Shown here: piece by piece, positions 1 to 7,717 of the stretch | How the letters are laid out: every line of letters starts with the position of its first letter | How positions within the stretch are numbered: the first letter of the stretch is position 1 | Source of the DNA: Sandaracinus sp. | GTDB lineage: Bacteria; Myxococcota_A; Polyangia; Polyangiales; Houyiibacteriaceae | Reading direction: 5' to 3' | Assembly (NCBI GenBank): GCA_002699025.1 | Contig: PABA01000177.1 | Span: forward strand, 1 to 64,000 | Length of the DNA stretch: 64,000 nt | Position numbers and translations under genes: made by a program | The notes under the pieces: model-generated | Told to the model about the DNA's origin: nothing | The model's database searches: none | Seen by the model: the letters and a program-made list of their open reading frames with translations, nothing else

Positions 1-1
1 C

Positions 2-217
2 CGCGAGGAGCTCAACCCCCGCGTCAAGGCCGGCCGCGGCCAGCGCGACCTCCGCGAGCTCGCCCTCGCCCGCCGCCGCGACCACCAGGCCGGCATGGCC
101 CGCGCCCTCGAGGCCGTCCGCGCGGGCGAGACCGGCGTCGTCTTCCCCGCCGGCACCGACCGATGGCACCACGTCTTCGGCTTCCCCCGCCAAGACCCGC
201 CGCCGCTCCTTCTCTGA
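2..217 (+). CDS. C-terminal end of an unidentified protein (5' end outside window)
   Basis: An open frame enters from the left edge and stops at TGA 215-217, giving 71 residues. The piece is rich in Arg and Ala, with a helical stretch (RDLRELALARRRD) and a more conserved-looking end (GTDRWHHVFGFPRQDPP). I do not recognise the family. The composition fits a real high-GC coding end, and the frame is clean from the edge. The next gene is convergent and ends at 562; the gap carries the 21-bp repeats. No function is assigned. Confidence 0.5.
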   Translation, partial: REELNPRVKAGRGQRDLRELALARRRDHQAGMARALEAVRAGETGVVFPAGTDRWHHVFGFPRQDPPPLLL

Positions 218-438
218 GGCGCGCCCCGCCGCCTGCTCTCTGCCGCGGAGCCCCGCTCCGCGCGCCGCACCCCTCCGTCCTCCGCCTCGCGCCTCGGCCC
301 AACCGAGACGCCGAGGCCGCGCTCCGTCCGTCGTCCGGTCGGGAGAGGCGCGAACGCGGGCTCCGAGGCCCCGAGACCCTCGCTCGCGGCTCCGCTCGCC
401 GGCCCCGCCGCCTCGACAGCGCCCGCGCGGGCCCAGGC

Positions 439-501
439 GTCCTGCGGACGCGAGGAGGGGTCCTGCGGACGCGAGGGGGCGTCCTGCGGACGCGCCGCCT
501 G
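439..501. repeat. Three tandem 21-bp units with GTCCTGCGGAC core
   Basis: GTCCTGCGGAC occurs at 439-449, 460-470 and 481-491, exactly 21 bp apart, followed by GCGAGG or GCGCCG. The core is a short dyad (GTCC-N3-GGAC). Its reverse complement, GTCCGCAGGAC, is the core of the array at 6289-6450. The units lie in the 344-bp gap between two convergent 3' ends (217 and 562); apart from them I see nothing in 218-561. A role in termination or as a dispersed intergenic element is inference. Confidence 0.75.
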
Positions 502-561
502 GGGACCGCGCGGCTCGGACGGCCCGCGCGGGGACCTCGTGGCTGGGGCCCCGGGGGCTGG

Positions 562-1326
562 CTAAGGGCGGCGCGCGATGAAGAAGGTGTAGCCGTAGGT
601 TGCTCCGTGGCGGCGGTGCATGGCGGGCTCGCGGGCGAGCTCCCGGAGGATCTCGAGCGCCTCGGCGTCGCCCGCGTAGCGCTCGCGCATCTCCTCGAGG
701 CGCGCCTCCATGGGCGCATAGAACTCGTCCCACCACGCCGCGTCGCTGAGCCCGAAGGAGCCCAACGTGTCCCACCCCTCACGCTCGAGGAGCGCTCGCA
801 CGTCCTGCTCCGTGCCCATGCCCGGGTACTCCGCGAAGACCTCGCGCACCTCCTCTGGCGGGTCGGCCGAGTGCCAGACGGCCTCCGAGAACGCGAGGCA
901 GCCGCCCGGCTTCGACATCCGGCGACAGACGGCGAGGGCCGCGGGGAGGCCGAGGTTGTAGAGCGCCCCCTCGGACCACACGAGGTCGAAGCTCTCCGGC
1001 GCCAGGTCGAGGGGGGGCCGCTCGAGCGCAGCCATGTCGCCGACGCGGGCCTCCACCCGCCCCTCGAGCCCGAGCTCGACCACGCGCTCCCGGAGCCGCG
1101 CGACCAGCGGCGCGTGACCGTCCACGGCGACGACCGACCCCGCGCCCAAGCGGACGAGGTCGAGGGTCTGGGCGCCCGCGCCGCAGCCCAGGTCCAGGAC
1201 CCTCGGGGCGGACGGGAGATCCTGGCAGAGCCCGAACGCCCGCTCGGTGCAGGCCGCGCTCCCTGGTCCCTGCCGCGGCAGTCCCTCGAAGAGCTCGAAG
1301 AAGATGGCTTCCGCCCGTTCGGTCAC
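562..1326 (-). CDS. Class I SAM-dependent methyltransferase
   Basis: This is a 254-residue protein from GTG 1324-1326. Residues around 45-60 carry the SAM-binding motif I (VLDLGCGAGAQT), followed by the acidic residue that ends beta-2 (VVAVDGH) and a motif-II-like segment (FDLVWSEGALYNLG). The fold is therefore the Rossmann methyltransferase type 11/25 kind, acting in the cytoplasm on an unknown small molecule or protein. A longer open frame reaches 2136 but runs antisense to the FIST gene and has random composition, so GTG was taken as the start. It is divergent from the FIST operon with 214 bp between them. The substrate cannot be told from sequence. Confidence 0.85.
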   Translation of the reverse strand: MTERAEAIFFELFEGLPRQGPGSAACTERAFGLCQDLPSAPRVLDLGCGAGAQTLDLVRLGAGSVVAVDGHAPLVARLRERVVELGLEGRVEARVGDMAALERPPLDLAPESFDLVWSEGALYNLGLPAALAVCRRMSKPGGCLAFSEAVWHSADPPEEVREVFAEYPGMGTEQDVRALLEREGWDTLGSFGLSDAAWWDEFYAPMEARLEEMRERYAGDAEALEILRELAREPAMHRRHGATYGYTFFIARRP

Positions 1327-1540
1327 GCTGCCTCCTCCGCCGGAGCCTCCCCCTCGCGCCGGAGCCTGTCCAGCCCGAGCCCTCCCTGGCGGACCGCCCG
1401 GACGCGCGCCGGTGGCCTCGGCGGCAACACACGCCGGGCCGCTTCGCCGAGGCCTCCCGGCACCTCTGCGACGCCGCCCCGTGCTCCCGGAGGTCCCGTC
1501 ACCCGCGCGGGCTGTCCCCCATGCGATACACTCGCGCGCA

Positions 1541-2764
1541 GTGACGCTTCGCGCCTCGGTCGGGAGTACGGAACGCGCCTCCCCGGAGTCGGCCGGGAGG
1601 CTGGCTGCGGCCGCGGCCGCGGGCCCCCTCGGGCGCGAGCGTGTGCGCACGCTCATCGTCTTCTGCACGGGCGCCCACGCCTCCCAGGCGGAGTCCGTGG
1701 CGCGTGGCGCGCGGGAGGTCGTCTCGGACGCGGTCGTCGCCGTCGTCGGGGGCCCCGGGGCGCTCACGCCGGATGGCGACGTGGGCCCGGGCGCCGCCGT
1801 GGCGCTCGCTCTCGACGTCCCCTCCCAGGCCGCCGTGGCCGGGCTCGACGCCGCCGAGACCCTCGGCCGCTCGCTGCGCCACCGGCCCGCCCGCCCGCTC
1901 CTCGTCTTCGGCAAGCGCGCCATCCCCCCCGAGCGCCTCGCGAGCTTCGTCGAGGCCGCCGGCGCGTCCGCGGTCGCGGGCGGGGGGGCCGAGCCCAGCG
2001 CGAGCCTCGCCGTCGCCGTGCCCGACGGTGCAGTCTCGACCGGGGATCTCCTGGCCATGCGCATCGACGGGGGCCTCCGCATGGCGCTCGCCCACAGCGT
2101 CGCCGTCCATCCGCTCGGGCCGCTCTGGAAGGTCACGGGCGTCGAGAAGGGCTACGTCACCGCCCTCGAAGGGCAGCCCCCGCTCTCCCGCCTCGGCCGG
2201 GCCGTGCGCGACCGGCAGGACCGGCCCCTCGTGCTCGTCCGCTGGCGGCCCCAGGACGCGCCGGCCGCCGAGAGCTTCAGCGAGGCCGACCTCGCCGCGC
2301 TCCCGGGCGCGGGCCTCTCCGTCGCGCTCGGGGGCCTCGCCGGTGCCGGCCTCGGCCCGACCGTCGAGGAGAGCTCCGACGAGCCCCTCACGGTCGTCCG
2401 TGGCATCGGCGGGATCGACCCGGAAAAGGGCGCCGTCTACGTCGGCCGCGACGTCCGCGTCGGCGACGAGCTCGGCTACTGCGTCCCGGACGCGCGCGCC
2501 GGGCGCGAGGATCTGAAAGCCTCCCTGCAGCGCCTCGACGCCGACCTCTGCGGCGGCATCCCGGTGGCCGCGCTCGTGCTCGACAGCGTCGGTCGCGGCA
2601 GTCAGCTCTATGGCAAGGCGCACGTCGACGCGCGCGCCATTCGCCGGCACTTCGACGAGCTCCCCTTCGCCGGCGTGCGCACCGCGAGCGAGCTCGTCTC
2701 CCTGGGCCCGCCGCGCGTGGCCGGCCACTCCGCGGTCATCGCCCTCCTCTTCCGCCCCTCCTGA
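1541..2764 (+). CDS. FIST-domain sensory protein
   Basis: This 407-residue protein starts at GTG 1541. The N-terminal half (LIVFCTGAHASQAESVARG, later GGPGALTPDGDVGPG) and the C-terminal half (EDLKASLQRLDADL, then GIPVAALVLDSVGRG and FAGVRTASEL) match the FIST_N plus FIST_C layout of ligand-sensing proteins. These are known in signal transduction and are thought to bind small ligands such as amino acids. There is no transmembrane segment or signal peptide, so it should be cytoplasmic. It is first in an operon: its TGA overlaps the next ATG by one base (TGATG at 2762-2766). A GATACACT sequence at 1524-1531 could be a -10 element. The operon has no histidine kinase, which is unusual for FIST-linked signalling. 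Confidence 0.8.
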   Translation: MTLRASVGSTERASPESAGRLAAAAAAGPLGRERVRTLIVFCTGAHASQAESVARGAREVVSDAVVAVVGGPGALTPDGDVGPGAAVALALDVPSQAAVAGLDAAETLGRSLRHRPARPLLVFGKRAIPPERLASFVEAAGASAVAGGGAEPSASLAVAVPDGAVSTGDLLAMRIDGGLRMALAHSVAVHPLGPLWKVTGVEKGYVTALEGQPPLSRLGRAVRDRQDRPLVLVRWRPQDAPAAESFSEADLAALPGAGLSVALGGLAGAGLGPTVEESSDEPLTVVRGIGGIDPEKGAVYVGRDVRVGDELGYCVPDARAGREDLKASLQRLDADLCGGIPVAALVLDSVGRGSQLYGKAHVDARAIRRHFDELPFAGVRTASELVSLGPPRVAGHSAVIALLFRPS

Positions 2765-3228
2765 TGCCGCCCGACGCCCCGCCCACGAGGTCCCTCTTGG
2801 TGATCGAGGACGGCCACGAGTACGAGGAGTTCGCGCGCCTCTTCCTCGCGGACGGCTTCGCCATCCGGGCCGCCCACTCCGCCGCCGAGGCCCTGGCCCG
2901 GCTCACCGAGGCGCCCGCCGACGCCTTCCTCGTGGACCTCCGCTTCGAGCGCTCCCCCGTCGAGCATCTCATCGGCGACGTCGACGCCACGGCCCGCCGG
3001 CGCTTCGCCGGCGACGTGCACCGCGCCGTCCGCTACCTGAAGGAGCAGCAGGGCACGCTCGTGCTCGGCCGGGTCCGCCAGGCGGGCTTCGACGGCCCCG
3101 CCGTCTTCGTGCACGACTTCGCGGCGCGGCGCCTCGCGAATCTCCGCAAGCTCTACGGCGACGTGCACGCCGTGCCCGCCTTCGACGCCGAGGCCATCCG
3201 CCGCGCCCTCACCGGGGGCGCGCCGTGA
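2764..3228 (+). CDS. Divergent receiver-like protein
   Basis: A 154-residue protein, translationally coupled to the FIST gene. It has the start of a receiver fold: LLVIEDGHEY with the acidic pair at about 15-16, and a probable phosphoacceptor Asp at residue 58 (FLVDLRF). After this Asp comes an insertion of about 35 residues (beginning ERSPVEHLI) that standard receivers lack. The usual beta-5 Lys-Pro is not visible (VFVHDFAARR instead). The same insertion style (DLPVERLL) occurs in the receiver of the sigma-54 activator two genes downstream, so the two domains are probably related. It has no output domain. Its role could be phosphate relay or protein binding. Confidence 0.65.
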   Translation: MPPDAPPTRSLLVIEDGHEYEEFARLFLADGFAIRAAHSAAEALARLTEAPADAFLVDLRFERSPVEHLIGDVDATARRRFAGDVHRAVRYLKEQQGTLVLGRVRQAGFDGPAVFVHDFAARRLANLRKLYGDVHAVPAFDAEAIRRALTGGAP

Positions 3229-3307
3229 GCCGCGGTCCGCGCCCCGCTCCTCCTGCGCCCTCCCCACGATGGACGACGCCCCACGCCGAAGTCCCGAGGG
3301 GGGCGTC

Positions 3308-3658
3308 ATGAGCCCCTGGCAGCGCCTCGCCCACGACGTCGGCAAGTACGTCGCGCGCGCCGCCCGGAACCTCCCCGCGAGCGGCCCCGTCCCCGCCGTG
3401 CTCGTCGGCATGCTCGTCGACGATCTCTTCGCCCTCCGGGACGGCCAGCCCGCCTCCGCCGTCTTCGCCGAGCTCCGCGCGGAGCTCGAAGAGCGGGGCG
3501 AGGAGCCGCGCCTGGACGCGGTCGAGGCGCACCTCGTGGCCATCGACGCCCTCGAGGAGGCCGTGCGCCGAGGCGAGGACGGCGCCGTCCGCGCGGCAGC
3601 CGAGCACGCGTGCGCCGTCGAGGCGGAGCTCCGAGCGCTCGCGGAGGCCCGAGCGTGA
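3308..3658 (+). CDS. Small all-helical protein, possible phosphotransfer partner
   Basis: This 116-residue protein starts at ATG 3308, chosen because GAGGGGG lies about 6 bases upstream; an in-frame ATG at 3269 would add 13 residues. It is predicted almost entirely helical and opens with an amphipathic segment containing His-Asp (LAHDVGKYVARAARNL). I recognise no named domain. Position is informative: it lies between a receiver-like protein and a receiver-activator fusion, and its TGA overlaps the next GTG by four bases (GTGA). A dedicated Hpt-like or partner protein is possible, but the HxLKG signature of classical Hpt domains is absent, so this stays inference. Confidence 0.6.
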   Translation: MSPWQRLAHDVGKYVARAARNLPASGPVPAVLVGMLVDDLFALRDGQPASAVFAELRAELEERGEEPRLDAVEAHLVAIDALEEAVRRGEDGAVRAAAEHACAVEAELRALAEARA

Positions 3659-5355
3659 GCGCGCCGAAGGTGCTCGTCGTCGACGACGGAGACCGCTACG
3701 TGGAGCTCTTCCACGCGCTCCTCCGCGACTACGAGTACGCCACCCGCTGCGAGCTCGCCGGCCCCTGCTGGGAGTGCCCGCACCGCGCGGGCTGCACGCT
3801 CACCCACGCCCACGACTGGGCCGAGACGCAACAGGCCCTGGCGCGCCACCCCGACGTGGACGTCGTCCTCCTCGACGTGGCCTTCGACCTGCCCGTCGAG
3901 CGCCTGCTCGAGGTCCCGGGCGCGCCGGATCTCGAGGCCCGCCGCCGACGCCAGGGTCTCGCGATCCTCGAGCGTCTCCGAAAGCGTCGCGCGGACCTCC
4001 CGGTCGTGCTCATGACCTCCGCGGCCGAGCTCGGCCTCGAGGAAGCGGCGCCGCTCGCGGCGGACGAGTTCCTGACGCTCGCGGGCGCCGACGCCTTCGA
4101 CGCGCGCGCCCTCGGCCTGCTCGTCGAGCGCATCCTCGCGCGCCGGCGCGCGAGCCTCGTGCCCGCCGAGGGCGGCGACGGCGAGGGCTATGTCTGGGGC
4201 GCGAGCCCGGCGATGCGGCGCCTCCGTCGGGACGCGCGCACGCTCGGGCGCACCTCGCTCCCGGTGCTCGTGCTCGGCGAGACCGGCACGGGCAAGAGCG
4301 CGCTCGCGGAGCGGGTCGTTCATCGGGCGGCGAAGCGGGGCGGGCGCTTCGTGTCCGTGGATCTGAGCGCGCTCCCCGAGAGCCTCGTCGCGTCCGAGCT
4401 CTTCGGCGCCGCGCGGGGGGCCTTCAGCGGTGCCCAGGAGCGCCCGGGGCGCTTCGAGGAGGCCGACGGGGGCACCCTCTTCCTCGACGAGATCGGCAAC
4501 CTGCCGCTCGAGGCGCAGCGCCTGCTGCTGCTCGTGCTCCAGGAGAAGCGGGTGACGCGGCTCGGGGAGAACCGGCCCCGGCCCGTCGACGTGAAGCTCG
4601 TGGCGGCGACCCACGCGGACCTCGAGGCGGCCGTGCGGGAGGGGAGCTTCCGCGCCGATCTCTACGCGCGGCTGAACCCGGCGGCGCGGCTCGTGCTGCC
4701 GCCCCTCCGCGAGCGGGTGGAGGATCTCGAAGCCCTCGCACGGGTCTTCGTCGAGAGGCTCTTCGCGCGGCCCGGCTCGGACCGGGCGCTCCTCGAGGCC
4801 TACCAGCGTGCGGCCGGGCTCGAGGGGCCGGTGCGCGCGCGGCTCCACGTGGGGGCGGCGCCCGAGGCGGGGGAGGGGGTGGTCTTCGTCTTCGGCGAGG
4901 GCACCCTCGGCGCGCTCCGTCGGCACCCCTGGCCGGGGAACGTGCGCGAGCTGGAGCTCCTCGTGGCGAACGCGACCCTGATGGCGCTCGCGGACGCGGC
5001 CGAGGCCGTGGAGCAGGGGCGGCGTTCACCCTTGCCGCATGCCGTGCCTGTGCCCGCGCGGCTCGTCCGGGAGCTGCTCGCGGGTTCGTGGGTCGGGGAG
5101 GAGCGTGGCGCCATGGCGGCGGGAGTGGCCGGAGAGCCGCCGCCGGGGGCCCAGCTGCGGGACGTGGCCCGGGAGCTCGAGCGACGGCACTTCGAGCGGC
5201 TCTTCCAGGAGACGGGGGGCGACTTCGAGGCCATGGCGGCCCGGTTGCTCCTGGGCGAGCCGGCGACGAACGCCCGGCGGGTGCGGATGCGCTTCAACCA
5301 GCTCGGTCTCTCGGCGCGCGCGCTGCGCCATGATGTTGCTGACGGTATCGAATGA
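3655..5355 (+). CDS. Sigma-54 activator with Cys-containing receiver domain
   Basis: A 566-residue NtrC-type enhancer-binding protein starting at GTG 3655. Residues 1-165 form an atypical receiver with putative phosphoacceptor Asp74 (VVLLDVAFD). It has an unusual four-Cys segment, C32-x5-C38-x2-C41-x5-C47, and an insertion like that of the 2764 gene. The AAA+ domain has Walker A GETGTGKS (208-215), a GAFSGA loop in place of the canonical GAFTGA, Walker [10 protein letters not shown] and the [11 protein letters not shown] segment. A Fis-like DNA-binding end follows (TGGDFEAMAARLLLG). It should activate sigma-54 RNA polymerase. A strong -24/-12 element lies 55 bases after its stop codon, ahead of the next gene, which is the obvious candidate target. 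Confidence 0.9.
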   Translation: MSAPKVLVVDDGDRYVELFHALLRDYEYATRCELAGPCWECPHRAGCTLTHAHDWAETQQALARHPDVDVVLLDVAFDLPVERLLEVPGAPDLEARRRRQGLAILERLRKRRADLPVVLMTSAAELGLEEAAPLAADEFLTLAGADAFDARALGLLVERILARRRASLVPAEGGDGEGYVWGASPAMRRLRRDARTLGRTSLPVLVLGETGTGKSALAERVVHRAAKRGGRFVSVDLSALPESLVASELFGAARGAFSGAQERPGRFEEADGGTLFLDEIGNLPLEAQRLLLLVLQEKRVTRLGENRPRPVDVKLVAATHADLEAAVREGSFRADLYARLNPAARLVLPPLRERVEDLEALARVFVERLFARPGSDRALLEAYQRAAGLEGPVRARLHVGAAPEAGEGVVFVFGEGTLGALRRHPWPGNVRELELLVANATLMALADAAEAVEQGRRSPLPHAVPVPARLVRELLAGSWVGEERGAMAAGVAGEPPPGAQLRDVARELERRHFERLFQETGGDFEAMAARLLLGEPATNARRVRMRFNQLGLSARALRHDVADGIE

Positions 5356-5409
5356 TGTCGCGAGTAGATTTTGGAAAGAGGTGACGCTGAAATCATTGGG
5401 TAAATAGGT

Positions 5410-5425
5410 TGGTCCCAGGTTTGCT
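5410..5425 (+). promoter_or_regulatory. Sigma-54 -24/-12 promoter
   Basis: TGGTCCC-N4-TTGCT has GG at 5411-5412 and GC at 5423-5424, the exact GG-N10-GC spacing required by sigma-54, and the -12 element TTGCT fits the consensus. The predicted transcription start is near 5436, 25 bases before the ATG at 5461, leaving room for GAGAGAGGAG. The surrounding 5335-5425 is clearly more AT-rich than the rest of the window. ATGATGTTGC (5330-5339) and ATGATGTCGC (5352-5361), 22 bp apart, could be activator contacts. The activator gene lies immediately upstream. Confidence 0.7.
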
Positions 5426-5460
5426 CTGATCGACGGCGACCCCCGAGAGAGGAGCCCCGC

Positions 5461-6195
5461 ATGCCGACCGAGAACCCGACTTCCGCCGATTCCAGTGTCC
5501 TTTTTGCCCTGAAGGAGCTCGAGCAGCTCGAAGGGGAGCGCCAGGCTCGCGAGCGCGCCGAAGCGGAGGCCCGTCGCGCCGAGCAGGCGGCGCGGGAAGC
5601 CGAGGAGGCGAGGCGCCTTCGAGAGGCCGAAGAGGCCGAGCGCGCGGCCCGCGAGCACGCCGCGAAGGTGGCCCGGGAGGAGGCGCGGATGAACGTCGAG
5701 GCGAAGGTCGAGGAGCGCACGGCGGCGTCCGAGCAGCGGCTCGACGCCATGCGCCAGGAGCTCGCTCAGATCCGCGCCGAGCGCGAGGCGCTTCACCGGC
5801 GCGTGCTCGCCGGGACCGTGCCCGAGTCGACGCCCCGGCGCCGCGGCTTCGGCGTCGCCTTCGGGCTGAGCGTCGCCGTCTCGGCCGTGCTGGCGACCCT
5901 GCTCGTCGTGAAGGGCGCTTCGCCGGCCCCGTCCCCGCGCGTCATCGTGCGTGAGGTCCCCGTCGAAGCGGCCGCCGAGCCCGCGCCGGCCGAGGAGGCG
6001 CCGCCGGTCGAGGCCGAGGCGACGGCCCCGGAGCCCGTGGCGGAACCCGCGCCCGAGCCGACGCCGCGCGCTCGCCGGGAGCGTGCGCGGACCGGCCGGG
6101 TGCGCACCCCGGCCACGACCATGCGCGACCGGCACGAGCGTGCTCTGGAGCGCATGGACGAGTGTGGCGACGACCCACTCTGCATGATCGACTGA
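5461..6195 (+). CDS. Coiled-coil, single-pass membrane protein
   Basis: A 244-residue protein preceded by GAGAGAGGAG. Residues about 15-110 are a highly charged Glu/Arg/Ala coiled coil, followed by one hydrophobic segment near 128-146 (FGVAFGLSVAVSAVLATLLV). A Pro/Ala/Glu-rich linker leads to a short Arg-rich tail ending DECGDDPLCMID, with two cysteines that could pair. The coiled coil most likely faces the cytoplasm and the Pro-rich part the periplasm, but topology is inferred. No family is recognised. It has its own sigma-54 promoter directly behind the activator gene, so it is the best candidate output of the FIST operon. Confidence 0.75.
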   Translation: MPTENPTSADSSVLFALKELEQLEGERQARERAEAEARRAEQAAREAEEARRLREAEEAERAAREHAAKVAREEARMNVEAKVEERTAASEQRLDAMRQELAQIRAEREALHRRVLAGTVPESTPRRRGFGVAFGLSVAVSAVLATLLVVKGASPAPSPRVIVREVPVEAAAEPAPAEEAPPVEAEATAPEPVAEPAPEPTPRARRERARTGRVRTPATTMRDRHERALERMDECGDDPLCMID

Positions 6196-6288
6196 CGCGC
6201 GTCCGGCGCTGCCCGCGGCGGTGGGCCTCTCGTGGGCCGCCTCCAGCAGATGCCGCGCTGGAGGAGGGTCGCCGGGCTCTCACGCACC

Positions 6289-6450
6289 GTCCGCAGGACT
6301 CCCTCGGAGGGGGCCAGCAGGGGGTCCGCAGGACTCCCCGGGGGGACCTGGCAGGCGTCCGCAGGACTCCCTCGGAGGGGGCCAGCAGGGGGTCCGCAGG
6401 ACTCCCCGGGTTGACCTGGCAGGCGTCCGCAGGACTCCCTCGGAGGGGCG
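6289..6450. repeat. Array of five GTCCGCAGGAC repeats, 68-bp higher-order unit
   Basis: GTCCGCAGGACTCC begins at 6289, 6324, 6357, 6392 and 6425, so spacing alternates 35, 33, 35, 33 bp; the true unit is 68 bp and is present two and a half times. Each unit also contains CCCTC-G-GAGGG, able to pair with itself. The array fills the 284-bp gap between two convergent genes (6195 and 6480). The reverse complement of the same core forms the array at 439-501, also between convergent ends. The spacers are themselves repeated and short, so it is not a CRISPR. Confidence 0.8.
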
Positions 6451-6479
6451 GGCGGCTGGGCTCGCGGGGTGGGGGCCGG

Positions 6480-7466
6480 CTACCAGGCGAGGACGAGCTT
6501 GCCGAAGGTCTCCGAGGCCTCCATGCGGCGGTGGGCCTCGGCCGCGTCCGCCATCGGGAGCACGGCGTCGACGATGGGCTTCAGCCTCCCCGCCTCGAAG
6601 AGCGGCAGCGCCTGATGCCGGAACGCCTGGGCGAGCGTCCCCTTCTCCTCGAGCGGCCGGGCCCGCAGCACGGAGCCCATCCAGCTCAGGCGCTTGGCGA
6701 GCATCAGCCCGAGGTTCATCTCGCCTTTCACCCCGCCGAGCAGGCCGATGGTGACCACGCGCCCCCGCGGGGCCGCCACCTTCAGGTTCTCCCTCAGATA
6801 CTTCGCCCCGATGGTGTCGAGGATCACGTCCACGCCCCCCGGCGCGAGGGCCTTCACGCCCTCGACGAAGCTCCCGTCGCTCGTCTCGACCCCATGCTCG
6901 AGCCCGAGCTCGGCGCAGCGGTCGAGCTTGGCCTGCGAGCGCGAGGTCCCGATCACCGTGGCGCCCACCGCCTGCGCGAGCTGGAGCGCCGCCGTGCCGA
7001 TGCCGCTGGCGATGGCGTGCACCAGCAGCGTCTCGCCCATGCGGAGCTCGGCCTGCGGGAAGAGCGCGTCCCAGGCCGTCAGGAAGACCTCGGGGATCGC
7101 GGCCGCATCGGTCAGCGTCATGCCCTCGGGCACCGGGAGCAGCTCGCGCTCGTGCAGCACGGCATGCGTGGCCATGCCTCCGCCGCCGATGATCGCCATC
7201 ACCCGATCCCCCTCGGCGAAGGCGCGCACGCCCTCGCCGACGGCCTCGACGGTGCCGGCCAGCTCGAGCCCGGGCACGGCGTCCGGGTAGCCGGGGGGCG
7301 CGGGGTAGACGCCCTTGCGCTGGAGGCAGTCGGCGCGGTTCAGGCCGGCGGCGGCGACGGCGACCCGAACCTCCCCGGGCCCGGGGTCGCGCACCTCGAA
7401 GGGCTGGATCGCGAGGACCTCGGGTCCGCCCGGTTCGCGGATGGTGACGGCTTTTCCAGTGATCAT
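6480..7466 (-). CDS. NAD(P)H quinone oxidoreductase, PIG3-like (MDR superfamily)
   Basis: A 328-residue member of the medium-chain dehydrogenase/reductase superfamily. The N-terminal catalytic domain has VRVAVAAAGLNRADCLQRKG and lacks the zinc-ligand cysteines of alcohol dehydrogenases. The cofactor domain has the quinone-reductase pattern HAIASGIGTAALQLAQ and the end motif FGKLVL. Length and motifs fit the TP53I3/PIG3 group, which reduces quinones with NADPH in the cytoplasm. ATG 7464-7466 is the first plausible start; longer frames upstream overlap the MATE leader and look random. It stands alone, divergent from the MATE exporter. Confidence 0.9.
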   Translation of the reverse strand: MITGKAVTIREPGGPEVLAIQPFEVRDPGPGEVRVAVAAAGLNRADCLQRKGVYPAPPGYPDAVPGLELAGTVEAVGEGVRAFAEGDRVMAIIGGGGMATHAVLHERELLPVPEGMTLTDAAAIPEVFLTAWDALFPQAELRMGETLLVHAIASGIGTAALQLAQAVGATVIGTSRSQAKLDRCAELGLEHGVETSDGSFVEGVKALAPGGVDVILDTIGAKYLRENLKVAAPRGRVVTIGLLGGVKGEMNLGLMLAKRLSWMGSVLRARPLEEKGTLAQAFRHQALPLFEAGRLKPIVDAVLPMADAAEAHRRMEASETFGKLVLAW

Positions 7467-7717
7467 CGCGCGGAGCGTAGACGACCGGCCCCCGCCGGCG
7501 CACGTCCCACCGACCAGGAGCCCGGGCGGCCCGGTGGGCGCCCCTCCTCGTGCCCGACCGTGCCCGGGCCCTCTCCCGGGCCGGCGGATCCCCGGACGGG
7601 ACACGGCACGCGACACGGCCGGCGACCGTCGCGCCCGCGCCCGCCCGCGCGCTCCCCTCGCCCCCTCCCCGAATCACCTGGCGCGCCCTCGCCAGCGGGC
7701 CCACACCCTCGCCCCCC

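Noticed and set aside
163-3228. A 1021-residue plus-strand open frame
   Set aside because: Only its last 154 residues (from 2764) look like protein. The rest is antisense to the methyltransferase or out of frame with the FIST gene and Arg/Pro-rich, a common effect of very high GC.
2608-4926. A 772-residue minus-strand open frame opposite the FIST/activator operon
   Set aside because: No domain or sensible hydrophobic pattern; it mirrors the codon structure of the real plus-strand genes.
6289-6450. CRISPR array
   Set aside because: Repeat cores are 11-15 bp and the intervening DNA is itself repeated in a 68-bp unit; no cas genes are present.
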